Shown here: piece by piece, positions 1 to 9,400 of the stretch | Position numbering within the stretch: position 1 is the first letter of the stretch | Layout: each line of letters opens with the position of its first letter | Assembly (NCBI GenBank): GCA_032654645.1 | Contig: JAULAW010000015.1 | Coordinates: forward strand, 62,001-126,000 | Direction: 5' to 3' | Length of the DNA stretch: 64,000 nt | From: CAITJF01 sp032654645 | GTDB lineage: Bacteria > Pseudomonadota > Gammaproteobacteria > Burkholderiales > Gallionellaceae | Notes under the pieces: model-generated | Told to the model about the DNA's origin: nothing | Seen by the model: only the letters and a program-made list of their open reading frames with translations | The model's database searches: none | Position numbers and translations under genes: made by a program

Positions 1-656
1 ACTTTCGCGCCTGTCATCTGAGCGATGCGCGGCACAGAAGTCATCGTTGCAGCCAGCACACCGAAAAACGGAATGAACGCGCCAGCCTTGACGCCTTGGT
101 CCTGATCCGGCGGATAAATGAAAGGGCAGCCTTCGCGCATACCCTTGAGGATGGGGCGCAGTCCCTGTTGGCGCGAATAGAGCCGCTGCTTACAGAAGCG
201 GGCGCGCTTCTTCAGCAGCAAGTCAGTCAGGTAAATGTTCTTCTGGTTCGCATACATACACACGGTATCGGAATGCTGCGCAATCCATTGCCCGCCAGCA
301 TCCATACCGACGAAATGCGGCGTAAGCAGGATGGCGGGATGGCCTTTGATCGCCTCGAAGTGTTCCACGCCATCGACACGGATCAGACTGCGGATGCGTT
401 CTGCACTCGACCACCACAAGATGGTGCGCTCGATGATGCCGCGCCCGAACATTTTGAAGTGATCACGCACCAGTCGTGCGCGCTGATCATCGCTCATGCT
501 TGGAAAGCACAAGCGCAGATTGATGGTCGCCACGCGCCGCCGCTCCGCAGCCAATAGATGGAGCAGCAAACCCAGCGCGTTGCCGATCCACACCAGCACG
601 CGGAATGGAAGAAAGTGCATCAGCCACAGCAGAAACACCCCCAGCCGAGCTAGCAT
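1..656 (-). CDS. LpxL/HtrB-type lipid A acyltransferase, 3' end missing at window edge
   Basis: The minus strand reads open from an ATG at 656 to the window edge (218 codons seen; family members are about 290-310). The protein begins MLARLGVFLLWLMHFLPF, a membrane-anchoring N terminus, and carries LLTPHFVGMD near residue 111, the HX4D catalytic motif of lysophospholipid acyltransferases, followed by PPDQDQG, a typical LpxL-family block. The expected role is late acyl-chain transfer to the lipid A precursor at the inner membrane. The ATG overlaps the last 7 bases of the preceding acyltransferase gene (GCATGCTAG), so the two are probably translationally coupled. Which acyl chain it adds cannot be told from sequence. 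Confidence 0.85.
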   Translation of the reverse strand, partial: MLARLGVFLLWLMHFLPFRVLVWIGNALGLLLHLLAAERRRVATINLRLCFPSMSDDQRARLVRDHFKMFGRGIIERTILWWSSAERIRSLIRVDGVEHFEAIKGHPAILLTPHFVGMDAGGQWIAQHSDTVCMYANQKNIYLTDLLLKKRARFCKQRLYSRQQGLRPILKGMREGCPFIYPPDQDQGVKAGAFIPFFGVLAATMTSVPRIAQMTGAK

Positions 657-1531
657 GCCAGCTCCTTGGCCTCAGGCGGCAACACGCCTTGCGGAACTTT
701 GTAACGGTTATAACTCCACAAATACTGGGCGGGAGAAATCGCGATTACGCGCTCCATGGCCGCATTGATTTGCAGTGGCACGGATTTGGAAAAATCCAGT
801 GGCAATGTCTCGAAACGCAGGGCGTAGCCAGCGCCGTGTGGCAGGCGTTCGGCATAAACCAATATAACTGTCGCACCGCTCTTCTGAGCAAGCCGCCCAC
901 TCAATGTCATGGTGTAAGCCGGGCGTGAAAAGAAATTCACCCACTCACCCTCACCTTGGCTGGGGACTTGGTCTGGTAGCAATCCAATTGCCTCCCCGCG
1001 TTTGAGTGCCTTGTACAGTAAACGCACACCACTGACATCAGCCGTTGCCAAACGGGCTAACCCGCGTTCGCGGCCGCCACGCATCACTGTTTCCAGCCAA
1101 TATTGTTTGGGAGAGCGATATAAATTTGTCAGCGGCAGATGCTGCCCTATGTAGAATGCGACCACTTCAAAACAACCCCAATGTGGGGTGAGAAAAATAA
1201 TGCCTTTACCACGGGCATGGGCTACTTCGACATGTTCCCATCCATGACAGCTTCTTACCGTGGCACAGACTTCATCATATGGCCTGCCCCATATCCACGG
1301 CAATTCGACGATACTTTTCCCCGCTTCGTCTATGGCCCGGCTAAGCAAGGTGGCATAATTTTTTTCATCGGAAACTAGGCGCGACTGGCGCAGATTCTCT
1401 TCGGTGCGGGCAGCATACTGCTTGGACAGGAAAAAAGTGAGGCGCCCGAGTATCACGCCCAAGCCATGCAAGGCGCGCAAGGGTAACCATGCAAGGAAGC
1501 GAAAAATGGTTTTGAAAAAAAAAGAGGGCAT
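650..1531 (-). CDS. LpxL/HtrB-type lipid A acyltransferase
   Basis: 293 aa from the ATG at 1531 (MPSFFFKTIFRFLAW); a TTG at 1549 would add six residues. A hydrophobic N-terminal anchor is followed by FLTPHWGCFE near residue 115, the HX4E variant of the acyltransferase catalytic motif, and GLLPDQVPSQGEG near residue 190. Predicted to transfer an acyl chain from acyl-ACP to a Kdo-lipid A precursor on the cytoplasmic face of the inner membrane. It is followed by a second paralogue with a 7-base overlap, and is divergent from metK with only 68 bp between start codons, so promoters for both directions must lie there. Family assignment is firm; lauroyl or myristoyl specificity is not. Confidence 0.88.
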   Translation of the reverse strand: MPSFFFKTIFRFLAWLPLRALHGLGVILGRLTFFLSKQYAARTEENLRQSRLVSDEKNYATLLSRAIDEAGKSIVELPWIWGRPYDEVCATVRSCHGWEHVEVAHARGKGIIFLTPHWGCFEVVAFYIGQHLPLTNLYRSPKQYWLETVMRGGRERGLARLATADVSGVRLLYKALKRGEAIGLLPDQVPSQGEGEWVNFFSRPAYTMTLSGRLAQKSGATVILVYAERLPHGAGYALRFETLPLDFSKSVPLQINAAMERVIAISPAQYLWSYNRYKVPQGVLPPEAKELAC

Positions 1532-1599
1532 GAGTATTAACGCTGTCAAGTTTGGTACAATACGCGCCCTAAATTTTTTGAGAGATTGAACGGAGAACC

Positions 1600-2763
1600 A
1601 TGAGCAAATTTCTGTTTACATCCGAATCGGTTTCCGAAGGCCACCCCGACAAAGTCGCGGATCAAATTTCTGATGCCATTGTGGACGCCATTCTAGCGCA
1701 GGACAAGCATTCACGCATTGCCGCTGAAACGTTGTGCAACACTGGCCTGGTCGTGCTTGCTGGCGAGATTACTACCAGCGCCAATGTGGACTACATCCAA
1801 GTGGCGCGCGACACCATCAAGCGCATCGGCTATGACAATACCGAATACGGCATTGATTACAAGGGCTGTGCCGTGCTGGTGGCCTATGACAAGCAAAGCC
1901 CTGACATCGCCCAAGGCGTAAACAAGGCCTATGACGACACTCTCGATCAAGGAGCGGGCGATCAAGGGCTGATGTTCGGTTATGCCTGCGACGAAACCGA
2001 CACGCTGATGCCGTTACCGATTTATCTGGCGCACCGTTTGGTCGAGCGCCAATCGCAATTGCGCCGTGATGGCCGCCTGAACTGGCTGCGTCCGGATGCA
2101 AAATCGCAGGTCACCATACGCTATGAAAACGGCAGGCCCGACTCCATTGACACTGTGGTGCTATCCACACAACATGCGCCCGAAATGACTCTGGATAAAA
2201 TTCGCGAAGCCGTCATTGAGGAAGTTATCAAGCCGGTATTGCCAAAGGAGATGGTTAAAGGCGAAATCAAGTATCTGGTTAACCCCACCGGACGTTTTGT
2301 CATCGGTGGCCCGCAGGGTGACTGCGGCCTGACCGGCCGCAAGATTATTGTGGATACCTACGGTGGGGCAGCTCCTCACGGCGGCGGCGCATTCTCCGGC
2401 AAGGATCCGTCCAAGGTAGATCGTTCCGCAGCTTACGCAGGCCGCTATGTCGCCAAAAATATTGTGGCGGCGGGATTGGCCAGTAAGTGCCTGATCCAGA
2501 TTTCTTACGCCATCGGCGTAGCCTTGCCTACCAGTGTGTGGGTCACTACTTATGGTACCGGTAAAGTTTCTGACGAGAAGATTGCGGAGTTGGTGAAGAA
2601 ACACTTCGACCTGCGCCCAAAGGCCATCGTGCAAATGCTCAACTTGTTACGCCCGATATATCAGAATACTGCTGCTTACGGCCATTTTGGCCGCGAAGAA
2701 CCCGGGTTTACTTGGGAAGTAACTGACAAAGCCGCCGCCTTGCGTGCCGACGCTGGCCTGTAA
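1600..2763 (+). CDS. metK: S-adenosylmethionine synthetase
   Basis: 387 aa, close to the E. coli length of 384. Makes S-adenosylmethionine from methionine and ATP in the cytoplasm. Visible signatures are SEGHPDK at residues 10-16, GAGDQGLMFGYA (the ATP-binding GAGDQG motif) near residue 118 and GGGAFSGKDPSKVDRS (P-loop-like signature) near residue 262. The start is supported by a GGAG Shine-Dalgarno 5 bases upstream. A TACAAT hexamer at 1556-1561 could be the -10 box, but no good -35 is seen at the right distance. No SAM riboswitch-like leader fits in the short upstream gap. Many methyltransferases later in the window would use its product. Confidence 0.97.
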   Translation: MSKFLFTSESVSEGHPDKVADQISDAIVDAILAQDKHSRIAAETLCNTGLVVLAGEITTSANVDYIQVARDTIKRIGYDNTEYGIDYKGCAVLVAYDKQSPDIAQGVNKAYDDTLDQGAGDQGLMFGYACDETDTLMPLPIYLAHRLVERQSQLRRDGRLNWLRPDAKSQVTIRYENGRPDSIDTVVLSTQHAPEMTLDKIREAVIEEVIKPVLPKEMVKGEIKYLVNPTGRFVIGGPQGDCGLTGRKIIVDTYGGAAPHGGGAFSGKDPSKVDRSAAYAGRYVAKNIVAAGLASKCLIQISYAIGVALPTSVWVTTYGTGKVSDEKIAELVKKHFDLRPKAIVQMLNLLRPIYQNTAAYGHFGREEPGFTWEVTDKAAALRADAGL

Positions 2764-2775
2764 GCCAACTAACGA

Positions 2776-2827
2776 GCATGGCGGCAGCGGGCAATGAAAA
2801 CCGCCGTGCCCGCTCCCTATGCCATGC
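2776..2827 (+). terminator. Two-tiered hairpin 3' of metK
   Basis: An outer stem GCATGGC (2776-2782) pairs with GCCATGC (2821-2827) and an inner stem GCGGGC (2787-2792) pairs with GCCCGC (2808-2813). It starts 13 bases after the metK stop and is followed by AGTCAAGTTTTTCCC, a weak T-run. It is most likely the metK terminator or a 3' stabilising structure. The 2764-3167 gap otherwise holds only the nirK promoter region. Confidence 0.5.
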
Positions 2828-2863
2828 TTAGTCAAGTTTTTCCCCCACCCATTTTCATGAAGG

Positions 2864-2905
2864 TTGACTTATATCAAAGAAATTTTAAACTGAGGCAACC
2901 AGAAT
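2864..2905 (+). promoter_or_regulatory. FNR/CRP-type box and class II promoter of nirK
   Basis: TTGACTTATATCAA at 2864-2877 matches the FNR/DNR consensus TTGAT-N4-ATCAA at 9 of 10 fixed positions. If its centre (2870.5) sits at -41.5, transcription would start near 2912 and the -10 would lie at 2900-2905, where CAGAAT is found (4 of 6 matches). This is the class II arrangement of FNR-family activation and fits an oxygen- or nitric-oxide-controlled nitrite reductase. It implies a 5' leader of about 255 bases before nirK. Confidence 0.6.
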
Positions 2906-3167
2906 TGGAACCAACCATATTGGCAAACCAACTTCCGCGCCAGCGTCAAGTTTGGGTGATAAACAATATCGGATCGTAACAACACCCAAGGTGCAAAAAT
3001 AATGCACCTAAGTGAATAATTCTAAAGTACTTTAATTGAAAGTTCGTTTTTGAAGTGTTTGTACTTGTCCACTTTGTCGGCGGTTCACCTGCCGGCTCTT
3101 GGAGCGGTATGGATGTTGTGTAATGTTTGTTTTTAATAACCAGCAAAACTCAGGGAAGGGAATCATC

Positions 3168-4166
3168 ATGAAAGTAAGTGCAATCATTGGAGCGCTGTCG
3201 CTTGGTCTGTTGACATTAGTCTCGTCGGCATCATGGGCTGCAGGTCCTGAAGCTGTAAGTATTGTCCAAGATCCAAACGCAGTAGGAACACCTGTAGGTA
3301 AGCGTGGCCCAACAAATGTAAAGTTCACTCTGGAAGCTGTGGAAGTAGTCGGGGTTCTTGACGCTGCAGCCAAAACTACATTTACCTACTGGACATTCAA
3401 CGGAAAAGTACCAGGCCCAATGATCCGTGGCCGTGTGGGCGATACGTTTGAAATTACCATGAAGAACGCCAAGACCAGCAGCTTGATCCATAACGTTGAC
3501 CTTCATGCAGTATGGGGTCAAGGTGGTGGTGCTGCACTGACCAGCGTTGCTCCAGGTGAAGAGAAGTCTTTCGTGTTCAAGGCATTGAACCCAGGCCTGT
3601 TTGTCTATCACTGCGCTACTACAGTGATTCCGCAGCATATTTCGAGCGGTATGTATGGCTTGATCCTGATCGAACCAGAAGGCGGCCTGCCGAAGGTTGA
3701 CAAGGAATTCTATGTGATGCAAGGCGATATCTATACTGAAGGCGCCGGCCCCCACAAGGATTTCAGCATGGAAAAGATGATGGCCGAACAGCCCACACAT
3801 GTGGTGATGAACGGTTCCGCTGCTGCCTTGGCTGGAGCTCCGATGAAAGCCAAAGTGGGCGACAACATCCGTATTTTCTTCGGTGTTGGCGGTCCTAACT
3901 TGACTTCGGGCTTCCACGCGATTGGCACCGTCTTCGATAAGGTTTGGGCAGAAGGTTCCTCAACCAAGGCTCCTACTGAAACAGACGTTCAAACTACTGT
4001 GGTACCTCCTGGTGGGTCTGTTATGGTTGAGTTCAAGGCGCGTGTTCCGGCCAAGTACATCCTGGTTGACCATGCGTTGACCCGCTTGATGAAGGGTAAC
4101 GTTGCTATTATCGTAGCCGAAGGTGCAGATCAACCCGATCTGTTCCGTGCAGGCAAGTTGAAATAA
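3168..4166 (+). CDS. nirK: Copper-containing nitrite reductase (NirK/AniA type)
   Basis: 332 aa from the ATG at 3168, chosen because a GGGAAGGG Shine-Dalgarno precedes it and it opens directly into a signal peptide (MKVSAIIGALSLGLLTLVSS...ASWAA). Two cupredoxin domains. Copper ligands are visible: SLIHNVDLHAVWG (type 1 His, catalytic Asp, type 2 His), FVYHCATTVIPQHISSGM (type 2 His, then type 1 Cys, His and Met), SGFHAIGTVFD (catalytic His) and LVDHALTR (third type 2 His). The enzyme reduces nitrite to nitric oxide in the periplasm as a homotrimer. It is monocistronic, with an FNR-type box upstream and a stack of terminators downstream. No accessory nirV or norB lies beside it. Confidence 0.95.
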   Translation: MKVSAIIGALSLGLLTLVSSASWAAGPEAVSIVQDPNAVGTPVGKRGPTNVKFTLEAVEVVGVLDAAAKTTFTYWTFNGKVPGPMIRGRVGDTFEITMKNAKTSSLIHNVDLHAVWGQGGGAALTSVAPGEEKSFVFKALNPGLFVYHCATTVIPQHISSGMYGLILIEPEGGLPKVDKEFYVMQGDIYTEGAGPHKDFSMEKMMAEQPTHVVMNGSAAALAGAPMKAKVGDNIRIFFGVGGPNLTSGFHAIGTVFDKVWAEGSSTKAPTETDVQTTVVPPGGSVMVEFKARVPAKYILVDHALTRLMKGNVAIIVAEGADQPDLFRAGKLK

Positions 4167-4181
4167 GCTGGTGTTAAATTA

Positions 4182-4200
4182 CCCTTCTTGATAAGAAGGG
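4182..4200 (+). terminator. Hairpin after nirK
   Basis: CCCTTCTTgatAAGAAGGG forms an 8-9 bp stem 15 bases after the nirK stop, without a T-run. It is the first of three hairpins in 100 bases and may protect the transcript 3' end rather than terminate. Confidence 0.5.
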
Positions 4201-4211
4201 GAAAATTCAAG

Positions 4212-4243
4212 AGAGCAAGGCTTAACGGCCTTGCTCTTTTTTT
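4212..4243 (+). terminator. Rho-independent terminator after nirK
   Basis: AGAGCAAGG and CCTTGCTCT pair around an 8-base loop (cttaacgg), and the stem runs into seven T. This is a canonical intrinsic terminator on the plus strand. Confidence 0.88.
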
Positions 4244-4252
4244 CAGCTAACA

Positions 4253-4287
4253 AAACCCTTGCGGGCTTTTGCCGGCAAGGGTTTTTT
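4253..4287 (+). terminator. Second intrinsic terminator, possibly bidirectional
   Basis: AAACCCTTGC pairs with GCAAGGGTTT and continues into a T-rich tail; the opposite strand shows an A/T-rich end as well. It lies between convergent nirK (plus) and the small secreted protein gene (minus), so it probably serves both. Confidence 0.75.
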
Positions 4288-4319
4288 CTTTGCGCATAGT
4301 TATCCGCGCAAGAATCTTG

Positions 4320-4622
4320 TTAGCACACGAGTTGCAGGTTTGTTGGGGCGAAATATTCGGTGTTGCCTGCCACAGTGTATGCGGCCTTTGAACTGAGGTC
4401 GTTCTTCGCCACGCGCCAGTTGCACGTCGACTTATCCGCAGCAGCCTGTTGCAGTTGCGCAGGCGCCGTGTAGTAGCCGCTTATGTCCACATTTCGGGTG
4501 AAGCTGGGATTCATGCCGGAATAAATTACGTCCAGGTCGTTGGTTGAAAAAGCCGCGTCTGCCTGAGCAGCCGATGTTGCCAAAACGCCAGTGATGATGC
4601 TTGCCAAGATACGTGTTTTCAT
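4320..4622 (-). CDS. Small secreted protein of unknown function
   Basis: 100 aa from the ATG at 4622, which has AGGAG 7 bases upstream; a longer upstream frame lacks such a site. The N terminus MKTRILASIITGVLATSAAQA is a Sec signal peptide with an AXA cleavage site. The mature part of about 79 residues has two cysteines (STCNW and the C-terminal LVC) that could form a disulfide. I do not recognise the family. It is convergent with nirK and divergent from the sigma-54 regulator. Confidence 0.7.
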   Translation of the reverse strand: MKTRILASIITGVLATSAAQADAAFSTNDLDVIYSGMNPSFTRNVDISGYYTAPAQLQQAAADKSTCNWRVAKNDLSSKAAYTVAGNTEYFAPTNLQLVC

Positions 4623-4796
4623 GATGAATCTCCTTATATAAATTAAATAAAACCGGGTTAAATTCCCTGCAACCGTAGCGAGGGGGTTCACCTGCAAATC
4701 GCGTAGTTTGATTAGCAGGCGCTTGATTGAGTATTAGCACAAGCCGTGCCATGTATTACCGTGTTGATATGTAACGATATATTATTTATTAGGGTA

Positions 4797-4825
4797 TTGC
4801 ACGTGTTCACTATTAACGGCATAAT
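4797..4825 (+). promoter_or_regulatory. Sigma-70 promoter of the sigma-54 activator gene
   Basis: TTGCAC at 4797-4802 and CATAAT at 4820-4825 are separated by exactly 17 bases, giving a start near 4832 and a 5' leader of about 23 bases before the ATG at 4855. Confidence 0.55.
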
Positions 4826-4854
4826 GCGTCCACATTTAACATTATAAAAACATA

Positions 4855-6237
4855 ATGAACACAATTTCTTTAACAAATTTGAATGTCGTTCTGGAAAAGC
4901 TGGAAGAAGGCGTGCTGTTTTTGGATGAGCAGCGCAATGTCGTTGCGATTAATAAAGCTGCAATGCAAATGATAGGTCAAAAGCAAGGTGATGTTGTAGG
5001 CAAGAGCTGCCCCAGTCTGTTTCCCGCCACCCCTTGTGCGCACACTTGCGAAGAAAGCGGTAAATGCTCGTTGATGGCAGGTACCGCAAAAGAAAATAAA
5101 CTGGTGCAAGATATTGTGGTGGCACGCCCAGACGGGATGCTGGTTCCCTTGCATATGTGGGCGACAGCATTGCCTGCAGACAAATCGCAGACGCATTGTG
5201 CGGTTGTATTACGCAACCGCACCCGCGAAGTGCAACTGGAAGAGATAGCCGGGCAGCGATTGCGTATGGGTAATCTGGTAGGACACAGCCATAGCATGCA
5301 GATACTGTTTCGCGAAATTCTGCTGGCAGCATCAAGTGATGCCAATGTGCTGGTCACCGGCGAGACGGGGGCCGGCAAGGAGCTGGCGGCGCAAGCGATA
5401 CACGACAACTCTGCCCGCGCCAAAAAACCTTACCTGCAGGTGCACTGCGCCGCTTTACCGGAGAACCTGCTCGAAGCCGAGCTGTTCGGCCACAGCAAGG
5501 GCGCATTTACCGGCGCGACGGCAGACCGGCCCGGACGCTTCGAAGCCGCAGATGGTGGCACGCTGCTACTGGATGAAATCGGTGAAGTCCCTCTTGGCAC
5601 CCAGGTAAAACTGCTGCGGGTGTTGCAAGAAAAAGAAGTGGTGCGATTGGGTGAGAATCATTCGCGCAAGGTGAATGTGCGAATCATCGCCGCCACACAC
5701 CGTGATTTGCCAACCATGATTAAGAACGGCGAATTCCGGTCCGATTTGTATTATCGGCTTCGTGTGCTGCCATTGCGTGTGCCTTCTTTGCGCGAGCGCC
5801 GCGAAGATATTTCATTGCTTGCCAGCACCATTCTTTCCGGCCTGACAAGACACTACAAGCGTGAGGATGCCACCCTGTCCACACAAGCGACGGATGTGCT
5901 CCTCGGCTATGACTGGCCGGGCAACGTGCGCGAATTGGTCAATGCCCTGGAATATGCACTGGTACATGCCGAAGGCACAACCATTCAGCCGCGCCATTTC
6001 CCTGCTGAATTGCGGGATATAGTGCGCCCCTTCAATGTTCTTGAAAGCAAGGGTGATACTTTACTTACACGTTATTATCGCGGCTCGGCAGTGGCGGGGG
6101 AAAAAGAGCTTATTCTCGCGGCGCTCGCCGAAGCAGGCGGCAACAAAAGCACCGCTGCGGAAAAACTTGGCATGTCGCGCACCACTTTGTGGAAGCGTTT
6201 GAAGCAATATGGCATTGTCGACGATACAACAACCTAA
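4855..6237 (+). CDS. Sigma-54-dependent activator with PAS sensor domain
   Basis: 460 aa. A PAS domain (about 10-130) contains a cysteine cluster CPSLFPATPCAHTCEESGKC near 52-71, suggesting a metal, heme or redox signal. The AAA+ domain (about 145-375) has Walker A GETGAGKE, the sigma-54-contacting GAFTGA loop, Walker B LLLDEIGE and the arginine-rich SLRERREDI block. A Fis-type helix-turn-helix closes the protein (NKSTAAEKLGMSRTTLWKRLKQ region). There is no receiver domain, so it senses directly. The neighbouring nirK has no obvious -24/-12 promoter, so the target is not evident. A Shine-Dalgarno is weak or absent. Confidence 0.9.
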   Translation: MNTISLTNLNVVLEKLEEGVLFLDEQRNVVAINKAAMQMIGQKQGDVVGKSCPSLFPATPCAHTCEESGKCSLMAGTAKENKLVQDIVVARPDGMLVPLHMWATALPADKSQTHCAVVLRNRTREVQLEEIAGQRLRMGNLVGHSHSMQILFREILLAASSDANVLVTGETGAGKELAAQAIHDNSARAKKPYLQVHCAALPENLLEAELFGHSKGAFTGATADRPGRFEAADGGTLLLDEIGEVPLGTQVKLLRVLQEKEVVRLGENHSRKVNVRIIAATHRDLPTMIKNGEFRSDLYYRLRVLPLRVPSLRERREDISLLASTILSGLTRHYKREDATLSTQATDVLLGYDWPGNVRELVNALEYALVHAEGTTIQPRHFPAELRDIVRPFNVLESKGDTLLTRYYRGSAVAGEKELILAALAEAGGNKSTAAEKLGMSRTTLWKRLKQYGIVDDTTT

Positions 6238-6397
6238 AAGTGGCTCTTAACTATCACACACTAAAACAGGCGGGGTAGCGCAATCTGGCACAATGGCCTG
6301 AAGCTCTTTATGCCCCCAGGCTAAATACGCAGATCCAGCAAGAAGGAGCGTGCTGCGTTCTGTTCCAGTCTCGCTGAATCAACAAGGCCAAAACTGG

Positions 6398-6411
6398 CCG
6401 GCTAAAGCCGG
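6398..6411 (-). terminator. Small hairpin 3' of dnaE
   Basis: CCGGC-taaa-GCCGG lies 25 bases past the dnaE stop on the minus strand, followed by CCAGTTTTGG. The T-run is short, so this is only a possible terminator. The rest of 6238-6435 shows nothing recognisable. Confidence 0.3.
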
Positions 6412-6435
6412 TGGCTAAAACTTTATGATGGGCAA

Positions 6436-9400
6436 TCAATTAGCCATATAACAGATGTTCACGTTTCTCTCACCCAGCAGTTTGCGCAACCCATCTATCA
6501 AATCATTGTGCAGCGTGACGCACCACTCAGAACCCATCTTCAGTTGGGCGCTGCCCGAAACATTGTGGTAGTGCATCACTACCGAGCATTTCCCATCACG
6601 GTATGGCGTGAGAATTTCCTTCAACCGTGCCACACTGATGTGCATATCCGCTGAAATAGTTAACTCCATTTGTTTGGCGAAAGTGGAACGCGCCGAGGCA
6701 AAGTCGAACAACTCTTCTCCGCTGATGCGCATGTTGCCGGAATATTCATCCAGGCTGGCCTTGCCACGCACCACCAGCAATTCATCCTCGCGTATCCAAG
6801 GGCGACTGGCTTCGAATACTTCGTTGAACACGGTCATCTCCACTTGCGCGCTGCCATCGTCAAGCGTCACCACTCCCATGCGCCCGCGCCTTGTCTGCTG
6901 GATGCGCACGCCGGACACGATGCCAGCCAACACCACCGCAATACTGGTGCGGCGACCACTGCTATTCTGTTGCGGCAGCAGGTTGGGGGTAATGTCGGAC
7001 AGGCGCGCCTTGATAAAATTTGCCAATTCGCTGGCATACTCCTGATAGGGATGGCCGCTGAGATAAAAACCCAAACTGAGTTTCTCGTTCTGCAATTGTT
7101 CGCGTATTGACCAGCGCAATACGCTGGAAAGTTGCTCTGGCAAAGCCACGTTTTGGTCGTCACCGAACAAACTGTCTTGGTTGGCTGCGCGCGCCAGCTG
7201 TTCGGCGCTGCCCAGCGCGGCGTCAACCGAAGCCAGTAGTTGATAGCGATGGTTTGATATCGAATCAAACGCCCCACCGCGAATCAGCCCTTCGATGGCG
7301 CGTCGGTTCACCACGCGCTTGTCCACGCGACGGCAGAAATCGAACAGGTCGCGAAACGGCCTTTCCTCGCGTGCCTTGACGATATTGATGATGGCCGCCT
7401 CACCCGTGCCTTTGATTGCACCGAGGCCGTATGCGATGGTCTTCTCGCCCGTCGGCGTGAAACGGTATTCAGACGAATTAATATCCGGTGGCAGAATTGT
7501 TACCCCCTGCGCCAGCGTGTCGAGATAGAAGATGTGCACCTTGTCGGTGTTATCCATATCTGACGACAACGTGGCCGCCATGAATGCCGCCGGGTAGTGT
7601 GCCTTGAGATAGAGAGTCTGGTAGGACACCAGCGCATAAGCGGCTGAGTGTGACTTGTTGAAGCCGTAGCCGGCGAACTTTTCCATCAGATCGAACAGGA
7701 GCGTCGCCAGCTTTTCGTTTATGCCGCGATTGACTGCGCCGCCCACGAAAATGCCGCGCTGCTCGGCCATCTCTTCGGCCTTCTTCTTACCCATTGCGCG
7801 ACGCAGCAAATCTGCGGCACCCAGGGAATAGCCGCCGATGACCTGCGCGATCTGCATCACCTGTTCCTGATAAACAATCACGCCATATGTTGGCGTCAAC
7901 ACAGTTTCCAGCTCTGGGTGAAAATAGTCCGCCTTGGCGCGCCCGTGCTTGCGGTTGATGAAGTCCTCCACCATGCCCGATTCAAGCGGGCCCGGACGGT
8001 ACAACGCGACCAGCGCCACGATGTCTTCGAAGGTATCCGGTTGCAGACGGCGAATGAGGTCTTTCATGCCGCGTGATTCCAGTTGAAACACCGCCGTGGT
8101 GTTGTAAGCCTTCAATAAATCGTAAGTGGGTTTGTCTTCAAGCGGAATTTCTTCCAGCTTAAAAGGAGCAACGCCGCCATGCATGCGTGCGATATGGCGC
8201 ATCGCCCAATCCAGGATGGTCAATGTGCGCAGTCCCAAAAAGTCGAACTTCACCAAGCCGGCAAGCTCCACATCATCCTTGTCAAACTGGCTCACCACGC
8301 TGTCGCTTCCTTCGGCGCAATACAACGGGCAGAAGTCGGTAAGCTTGCCCGGCGCAATCAGCACACCTCCGGCATGCATGCCGACATTGCGCGTCAAATC
8401 CTCCAGCCGTTCGCCGAGTTCCAGCAACTCTTCCACACCTTCTTCGCTGTTGATGATGGCATTGAATTCCGGCTCCAGTTCGCGCGCTTTTTTCAGTGAT
8501 ACCGGCTTCACGCCATCCAGTGGCACCAGCTTGGACAGGCGGTCGCACAGGCCATACGGAAAATCCAGCACGCGCCCGACATCGCGGATCACCGCCTTGG
8601 ACGCCATGGTACCGAAGGTGGCAATCTGCGATACGCTTTGCGCGCCGTATTTCAGTTTGACGTATTCAATCACTCGCTCACGCCCGTCCTGACAAAAATC
8701 CACGTCAAAGTCAGGCATAGACACCCGCTCTGGATTGAGGAAGCGCTCGAACAGCAGCGCATAACGCAACGGGTCTATGTCGGTAATGCCGAGGCTGTAT
8801 GCCACCAGCGAGCCCGCACCCGAACCACGCCCCGGACCGACTGGCACACCATTCAGTTTTGCCCAGCGGATAAAATCAGCCACGATCAGAAAATACCCTG
8901 GGTACCCCATTTTGATGATGGTCGCAATCTCGAAAGTCAGGCGCCCGGAATATTCAGGCATCTTCGCTGCGCGCACAGCATCATCCGGAAACAACTGCAT
9001 CATGCGCTGCTGCAGGCCGAGTTCGGATTCGGCGTGCAGAAAATTATCCAGGCTCTCGCCGTGTGGCGTGGGGAAATCCGGTAAATGGGGCTTGCCCAAT
9101 TTCAAGGTAAGGTTGCAGCGCTTTGCGATTTCTACACTGTTTTGCAACGCTTCAGGCAATTCGGCAAACAAAGCCGCCATTTCTGCCTGAGTTTTGAAAT
9201 ACTGCTGCGCGGTAAATTGACGCACACGCCGCTTGTCGTTCAGCACATAACCCTCGGCAATGCACACGCGTGTTTCGTGCGCCTTGTAATCGTCCACACT
9301 GATAAATTGCACCGGGTGTGTGGCAACCACCGGCAATCCGAGTTCCGCCGCAAGCCGGACTGTTTCGCGCAGGTGAGTTTCTTCGCGCGCAAAACCGGTG

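Noticed and set aside
96..557. 153-codon plus-strand open frame at the window start
   Set aside because: The minus strand encodes an LpxL-type acyltransferase with its catalytic motif through the same bases.
1531..1561. Strong divergent promoter for the acyltransferase operon (TTGACA at 1549-1544 on the minus strand)
   Set aside because: A -10 at the right distance would lie inside the acyltransferase coding sequence, downstream of the ATG.
1550..1599. SAM riboswitch upstream of metK
   Set aside because: Only 68 bp separate the two divergent start codons, and no conserved SAM-riboswitch stem pattern is visible.
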